A stretch of 64,000 bases of DNA from Primula veris (lineage: Eukaryota > Streptophyta > Magnoliopsida > Ericales > Primulaceae): positions 7,294,835 to 7,358,834 of the forward strand of contig OY821744.1 in assembly GCA_963682055.1 (NCBI GenBank), given 5' to 3'. Within the stretch, counting starts at the first letter, position 1, and the number at the start of each line of letters is the position of its first letter. Made by a program: the position numbers and the translations under genes. The notes beneath the pieces are model-generated. The model had not been told where the DNA came from. It worked only from the letters and a program-made list of their open reading frames with translations, and ran no database searches. Shown here in pieces: positions 57,275 to 64,000 of the stretch.

Positions 57275-59834
57275 CTTGCACACTTTCTTGTTAATATATA
57301 CTCTGGATAATTGCATGGCTGTTTTTTTAGAATATAAACAACCATGGGAGATCAAACAATTCTTTATTTAGATTTTGAAGACCATTGACATAAATAATTA
57401 GGTTGTCCTGACATGTTCTAAGTTAACTAATTAGTGAATAGTAATTTAGTTTTGTACTGTATTTTGATTTTGGCAATCTATATATCTATCTATCTATATA
57501 TATATATATATATATATACTAGCTGCAAAGCCTACCCGATGGGTGGGAACCGAAAAAAATATTGCTATCAATTGGTTTATTTATATAATACTAAAAATCT
57601 TTTAAGAAAAAATGAATTGAAATCAAAAGTAAAACAGAATAAATTTGTATCCGAGCAAGAGAGAGTGCGGAGAACAATAGAGGATTTATTTTTTGGCTTT
57701 ATTCAAATAGTAATTGGTGTCCTATTTTGAACGTGAGAAGTTTATTTTAGCAATTACATTTTTTTTTAGTTTTTAAATTTCTAACATTATGTGTAATTTT
57801 TTAAACTATTAATAGTTTTTTGTAATTATTCGTTTCAAGACTTTATAAGTGGTCTACGTATAAACTAATAGTATATATTTATATATACACTAGTGCATCA
57901 TACATGTTTATAAAGATGTGTTATATAAGCTATCGCTATTTGTGGATAGTGTATGAACTCTAACACAGTTCAATCCGTAAAAAATATACATGGTTCGAGC
58001 TGCTTTATGTGACGACGGTTTAAGAAGATACATAGAGGAATAGGTGGAAAGGGGAAATTAACAAATGCGTCGTGTTTATTACATTTAAAAAAACACTATT
58101 TACTCAAATAAAATATGCACAATGCATTTGTAACCTTGTTCCGCACCTCCCTCGCAAATCTCATACTGCTATTAAGGAAATAATCTCCTTATTTAATATA
58201 CTTCGGTGAAAAAAGTAAGAGAAAAGAGAACACACACATATATATATACTCATATATGAGAGAAAAGAGAAGATTAGAGATACATGTAGTTTTTGTTATA
58301 TTTTGATCTTACATTAACTTTGTCTATACATAAAAGTTTTTGAGCATGTAGCTTTTGTGTTCTTCTTTTCAATGCATTTGTAACCAGAAAAAGTTCAACA
58401 ATATTTATTATTTTTCAAAAAAACAGACGAAATAATATGTTCATTTCAGATTCAATCATTTACAGAATAAAAAAGAAAATGCAATGGACTTTGAGAATTT
58501 TGTAAACAATAAAATAAACTAAGAAATATGATGGGGATTTGATTAAACTTATGTTTTAATCTGATGAGGATAATTGATATATATGTGTGTGTGTGTGTGT
58601 GAAAAAATAGAAGAAATACAAGGAAGGAAAAGTATTATAAGGATAAAAGTGTAATTAGTTCATTATGTCCGAGTGTATGTGCATAACTTGTCTGTGCATA
58701 TATCATTTTCCGTTTTCTATTGGTTCTGCAAGATTCACCCACTGTTAGTTTCTGTATTAACCACCGATTCGTGCGCCTGAACATTTATATGTTGAACTTT
58801 AGATTTTGAAATACTCGTAACTTAATCGTTTGGACTTCGAATCGATTTCTATTCGAACCGTTGGCTCGGTTATTCAATTCTCTATCATTTTAAGTCCTGA
58901 AATATACGTTCTCTATTTTTGGAAAAGACCAAATATTATATCATCAAATATAGAATTTGTTTATAATAAGTAAAATCATTAAAACACTTATAATCAAAAT
59001 TAATAATGGAACCCATGGTTCAACACTTTCTGTTTCTGTTTCTATTTATTCAGTGGAATAAAACTTTCTGATTCTCTTTATTATGTGAATTCAGACTTTC
59101 TGAATCTGTTTATTATTTTTATTCTGTATACTTGGACTTTCCAAATATCTTTCTATAAACTCATTTCACAATTATAATATAGTAAATATCGCTTTTACAA
59201 CACAATTTTTTTTTAAACATTTTATTTTCATAAAACCTTTGACGCCGTTTATCAACGTATCCACATATAATTCTTATTTCTATCACATGTAATTTTTTCA
59301 ATAATATATACATATATATTTTTGATGATTCAAAATATATAACTTGAACATGTAAATATTTATCAAAAACATGCAACAAAATATTTTAATAATAGCAAAA
59401 GTAAAACTATTCAGTTTATTTGATCTGGGTTCAAGTATTTCCTGAAAACCTCTACGAACAAAACCCCGACATCAACGACGACACTTCCTAATGACCTCTA
59501 CGAACAAAACACCGGCATCAATGACGACCCTTCAAAGAGATTACCCGATGATCAAGCAACCGACTTCTAACATTTAATCCTATTCTCTCGGTCTCTGGAT
59601 CATTCTCTAAATTCTAAGTAATATTATTATTAAAATATAAATGGTACTAGTATTAGGTAAAATGAAGGAAAAAAATACTTTTAATGTACTCTACAACTAG
59701 TGTTTAACGATTATGTTAGGTTCTAAATCCGAGATTCTACTGACATATTGTTTGTCATCATATTGGAAAATATAGTTTTATATATTCATAATAAACTTTT
59801 AATATACATACATGTATTGTGTAACGATTAAGTT
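57275..59834. other. intergenic with simple repeats
   Basis: (TA)n at about 57495-57520, then ACTAGCTGCAAAGCCTACCC, a motif common at ends of plant repeats. (GT)n at about 58583-58600. A 44-bp duplication with ACCTCTACGAACAAAAC lies at about 59449 and 59493. No supported gene. Confidence 0.5.
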
Positions 59835-59839
59835 TAAGT

Positions 59840-60632
59840 TGTGCATTCAGCTGCAACCTCAGTTGCAACCGAGACATCATCTAGCTATACTGGACATATT
59901 CTGTAATATTTGGTCAAATATATCATAGAAGACCCAAAACCTGTTGAGCAAGTTTAGATGATTTGAATCCATATTTGAATGATAGAAAGAATATATTGAA
60001 AATCTTTTTTTATTGGAATAGAAGAATTAAAAGGAAGACTCTTTATCAAGTAAGGAAACATGAAAGAATGAAATATTATTTGGAGATATCTTTAAAACAA
60101 TTAAATTAAAGATCTGTATAGTTTCGAATTAAACAAGATCTGAATTCTTAGAAGACAAATATTAATTAACTAGAAGATATATATTTGAATAATTATAAGT
60201 CGGGAAAGGAAAGAGGATAAATGAAATATTTTCATTAATGTTAGCATGTTTTGTAAATGTTATATATAAAACATATTAGGATTTAGTATTTCGTGTGTTG
60301 AATACAATGTAGATATACTGATATTATAGATCAACAAGAGCCGTTGTATATGAGAGATGAACAGACTTAAAAAGATCGTGACGGGATGTCATTAGAGATT
60401 GATAGTCGTAAGTTATAAATGGTAAGATAGGCATATACATGAGTGAGTCATAATATTTTAAGTCTCGGGTCTTATCATTGTTCCTTTTAATATCAATAAA
60501 TACTGAGTGGGCGCTCCGGAGATGTAAACAAGCTGATCATGTCGAACTCCATTTAAAAACGTCTCGTGTTCAATATTTTTATTAACCTCATTATATTCCT
60601 CAGTTGCAACTGTGGTTACAACTGAAAATGCA
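59840..60632 (+). mobile_element. probable solo LTR (Copia-like, 793 bp)
   Basis: Starts TGTGCATTCAGCTGCAACC and ends GTTACAACTGAAAATGCA. The termini form imperfect inverted repeats (TGCATT.CAG.TG.AACC.CAGTTGCAAC). Flanks are TAAGT and TAACT, a 4-of-5 match for a target duplication. The 3' third has LTR-like features: TATATAAAACATATTAGG, then GGGCGCTCCGGAGATGTAAA. Orientation and family are inferred. Confidence 0.5.
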
Positions 60633-60637
60633 TAACT

Positions 60638-61980
60638 GCAATCAGAACTTCACCATATAGCACCAAGCAAAAAAAAATAAAAATAAAATACAACCTTAGA
60701 CAAAAAAGAAAGAAAAATAAATAGTATCCAAAAATGTAGAAAAAAACCATAGAGCATCTAAGAGCAACCAATCTAAAAATAGAAAACAAGAAAACGTAAA
60801 ATAATCTGAATGAAAAATACGTAGCATTGAAGATAAATCTAACAAAAAATTATAAAGCAATTAAAAGCACTAGATAGAAAAGATCAAATAAAATAAAATA
60901 GAGCATCCAAGAACATAAAAGAATTAATAAAATTAGTGACTCTAAATAGAGTACATTAGATAGAAAAGAGAGTAGAAAAAAATAGAGCAATTCAGGGTCT
61001 GTAAAATTATTTACAATAATGTTGTCATATCTATTGTTAACTAAAATAGTTAGCTAACAATGCATTTTTTTGTCTCTATTAGTTATGTTAAATCATATTG
61101 TAACACACTCAAAATTCTATACTTAGTATTATAAGCTTCATAAAAGTGTTAGATATTTTCTTGTGCTTAAAATTGGATATACATTTGACTATATTTGGAT
61201 TCCGATTATATTAGATATAAATCTTTAAATATTTTAGTTCAAACAGTTACGAAGCATCAGACAAGCGGGATTGATCTACTATTTTGGATTCAATTTTCTC
61301 AAAATTTAAGCATATAATATAAATAGAAAGTCTAGACCTATGTCTTATCTTTTCAAATATATAAAATTCGAATAATTTGGACTTGCATGAGAATATTTGT
61401 GGCTGTTTTAGTAACATGATATCAGAACATTCCATAACAGCATATGTGTCACTTTGTATCGCAATTTCGAGCCACCTATATTGCGAATTAGAAAATGTGT
61501 AAAAAATAAAACTTATAGATCATTCTATTGTCGGTGGTCCAGACGTCCATCCCATGCATAATTTTGAAACCTATCGAATTTGTTGTGACGATTTTAGTGG
61601 ACAGCTGTCCCGAAATTTTCAGCACATTTAATAAGCAAGACACATAATCACTTTTCAAAAACTATAAATACCCCTACACCCCTTTACACTTCAACACACA
61701 AAACCTATAACACTATATATAAATTATAACATTATATTAAGATTATAAAGTTCCTTTGTAGTAAAATTAGTAAGTGTTATACTTATAAGATATAAACACT
61801 ATATATAGAGAGAGAAAGAGAAAGGATACTATATTTAAGCGGTAGAAACACGTAAGTTGGGTAAAGAGGGGTACAACGAAGGTCAAGAGAGCCATAATAG
61901 TACTTAAGGAAGCTTTATAAGTACCATAATCTAAGATAGAGGTTCTACACCTTCATGTCATTCGCATTTAAAAACAAATT
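60638..61980. other. intergenic, nothing recognised
   Basis: A-rich DNA (60665-61000, many AAAATAGAGCA-like words), then AT-rich DNA. No supported gene. Confidence 0.5.
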
Positions 61981-62510
61981 GGTTATGTCACGCCCCAAAT
62001 TCCATAAACACGGATATCGAGGCATGACCTTTTTAAAACAAAAGAAAATGGAACTTGTTGGTACAAAATTTGAATTTTTAAAAGAAATAAATTGCGAGCT
62101 AAAGGAACGATTGTCAAATAAATAAAACTGTTGCCAAACACGGCTACAAGCCAAGTTTTATAAAAGCTAAGAAAATAACAAACGAATGAATTTGCCCGTA
62201 GGCTACAACCTCAAAATATAATCTAAATGAAAATAAAGCGGAAGCCCCGAGCACATGTGATGCATTGCTAAAGCTGCTAACCAAACGCCTCAACCTATAA
62301 TGTACCTGAACAACAAAATTGTAACGGTGAGTCCCACGCACATAACTAGACGGGACGGCACCACAAATACCGTCACTCCATCCCATAAATGCAAGAGCCC
62401 ACAAATTCTACAAATACGATAATCGACGTATAAAGAGAAATATAAAGACATTCTACAACGGGATAAATTAAATAAATTAGATAACAACAACATACATCTA
62501 AAGCATACAT

Positions 62511-62870
62511 GGACCTCTCACGCCACCTACCCCAGTCCGTAAGGTAGGTCATTCCCTATCCCTTCGGCCGTCTTCTGTCCCCGGAATTAGGGAGAGACAG
62601 AGACCATTGCAACATAAAAGTAGATTTATAGTGCGCACTTGGACCTCTCACGCCACTCGTCCCAGTCCGTAAGACGAGTCATTCCCTATCCCTTCGGCCG
62701 TCTTATGCCCCCGGAATTAGGGAGAGACATAGACCATTGCTAACATAAAAGTAAATATAGTGCACACTGGGACCTATAACGCCACTCGCCCCGGTCCGTA
62801 AGACGAGTCATTCCCTATCCCCTCGGCCGTCTTCTGTCCCCGGAATTAGGGAGAGACAGAGACCATTGCC
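62511..62870. repeat. ~130-bp tandem repeat inside the solo LTR
   Basis: Three units begin at 62511, 62641 and 62770. Each carries CCAGTCCGTAAG (CCGGTCCGTAAG in the third), GTCATTCCCTATCCC, TCGGCCGTCTT and GGAATTAGGGAGAGACA. A further two-unit repeat with CTCGGCCAATAATAT lies at 62892-63000. GC-rich relative to the region. Confidence 0.92.
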
Positions 62871-63459
62871 ACTACAGCTAAATCACAAGGCCTCGGCCAA
62901 TAATATAAAATCATTCAAATAACACCATCTCATACGTATAAATATTAAAGGCTCGGCCAATAATATTATACTATTCAACTAACATAACTCATACGTCACT
63001 TAACGTAATACAACATAAACCATAATCATATATGCTAGATTCACAACTAGCCAATCACTTCAACAACATAAAAACCCATTCAGGCATTTTAACAAACACC
63101 TTGTATGCATAAACTACAATCCATCTATATTCAACAATAATTTACCCGATTCTATCAAAAACCATAATAACTCATAATCAACGCTTAAAACATGCAAACC
63201 CATCCATAATCTCATTAATTCGAAATTAATTAGTCTCAAGTCTCAAATTCTACAATTCAATTAATGGAATTAAAAATACAACAACTAAACCCCAATTATC
63301 AATTTAAGAACATAAATAATATAAAAGGCAAAAACCCCCAATTTATAATGAACGTAAAACCTAATCCTAACATACACCCTCGTCTAGTCGCTATGGATAA
63401 CCCCCGTTACCTTAGAGCGTAGTGGAGATGCTTTCGGTATGAGCCCGCTAATGGTGGTT

Positions 63460-63490
63460 TCCTCTTCTTCTTCTTCTTCTTCTCTTTTCT
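63460..63490. repeat. (CTT)n microsatellite
   Basis: Run of TTC/CTT units within the solo LTR. Confidence 0.85.
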
Positions 63491-64000
63491 CTCTTTTTCT
63501 CTCTTCTATTTTGCTGTTTTGATTTAGGTTTTTAGAATGAAAAGTGGCTGATTTTAGGTTTAGAAAAACTGTTTTTACAACGTTTGTGGAAGCGAACTAT
63601 TTGGTCCCCAAAGTTTTAAAAGCTAACTCTTAATCCAAAAATATTGTTCTACTACTCAAAAATAACAAATCTTTAGAAACAAACCTATTGGGTCCTTTTT
63701 ATTTATAAAATTAGTAACAGGTTTTAAAAATAAAGCTTTTTGGAAGAGTTTCGGTTTTTGGCTAAAAATTAGTCGAATGACCGGTTTTTGGTAAAATTTT
63801 GAATAAAACGTTTTTGGATAAATTAAATCATAAATAAAATCACTTATAAAAATACGGGATGTTACAGGTTATAATCACTTTTACGGTTTTTACCACACAC
63901 CCAACTTATTTAGCATTTTTCTACAATATTATTTAGTGATTAAATATACTTGATGAATTTATTTTTAAACTATACTCCAATACCTTTAATACATATTTTT

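Larger units (their letters stand above)
61986..63866. mobile_element. solo LTR (1881 bp) with perfect 5-bp target duplication
   Basis: GGTTA at 61981-61985 and 63867-63871. Ends are TGTCACGCCCCAAATTCC and TACGGGATGTTACA, so TG..CA with complementary termini (TGT.AC / GTTACA). This end type is common in plant Ty3/gypsy or related large LTRs (family knowledge). No internal domain follows, so recombination between LTRs is likely. It is more GC-rich than its surroundings and contains tandem repeats. ORFs inside have no family features. Confidence 0.85.

Noticed and set aside
62144..62493. Minus-strand ORFs in the solo LTR
   Set aside because: They lie inside an LTR, overlap each other and show no domain.

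Overview
This is nuclear DNA from a flowering plant, almost certainly a eudicot. The reasons are intron-rich genes with GT-AG junctions, a plant-type chloroplast SecY2, a plant vacuolar NHX and an STP sugar carrier, a very AT-rich background, and plant transposons (CACTA, Copia, hAT-like elements, solo LTRs). The species cannot be named from the sequence alone. Exon boundaries below were read by eye from splice consensus, phase and protein-family continuity; no transcript evidence was available.

Layout. 1-1310 is repeat-rich upstream DNA. 1311-10148 (+) is SCY2, the SecY subunit of the second (inner-envelope) chloroplast Sec translocase, in 13 exons coding for 568 residues; an unexplained open exon in the same frame follows its stop. 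10450-12810 is mostly empty, with one doubtful small Cys-rich ORF. 12810-23207 is a decayed CACTA (En/Spm) transposon. It has nearly intact inverted ends, palindromic subterminal arrays, a five-exon TNPA-like gene and a truncated TNPD/TNP2-like transposase. Between these two genes sits a separate intronless gene of the plant 'Transposase_32 / Athila ORF1-like' type (18252-19619, +) followed by a 59-bp palindromic array. A second, broken copy of that gene lies 29 kb away at 47001-48330. The pair and its palindromic flanks are the best candidate here for an undescribed element.

23208-28620 is gene-free and holds a microsatellite, a foldback element and a hAT-like element with a perfect 8-bp target duplication. 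28640-42981 (+) is a vacuolar Na+,K+/H+ antiporter (NHX) in 14 coding exons (537 residues). Its inferred 5' leader intron carries a degenerate tandem triplication that was later hit by a hAT-like element bearing a tRNA-Ala-like relic. Its seventh intron holds a MITE-like element that was itself split by a 5.05-kb Copia retrotransposon with 5-bp target duplications.

42982-50121 is intergenic, with a second copy of the split MITE, another MITE, a long foldback element and the broken Transposase_32-like copy. 50122-52621 (-) is an STP-type monosaccharide/H+ symporter in four coding exons (516 residues), with a leader intron and TATA box upstream. 53700-64000 has no intact gene: it holds an inverted pair of repeat ends, an F-box-like fragment and two solo LTRs (59840-60632 and 61986-63866, the latter with perfect target duplications).

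The three host genes are independent. They share a theme of membrane transport (envelope protein insertion, vacuolar cation/H+ exchange, hexose uptake), but nothing in the sequence shows co-regulation.
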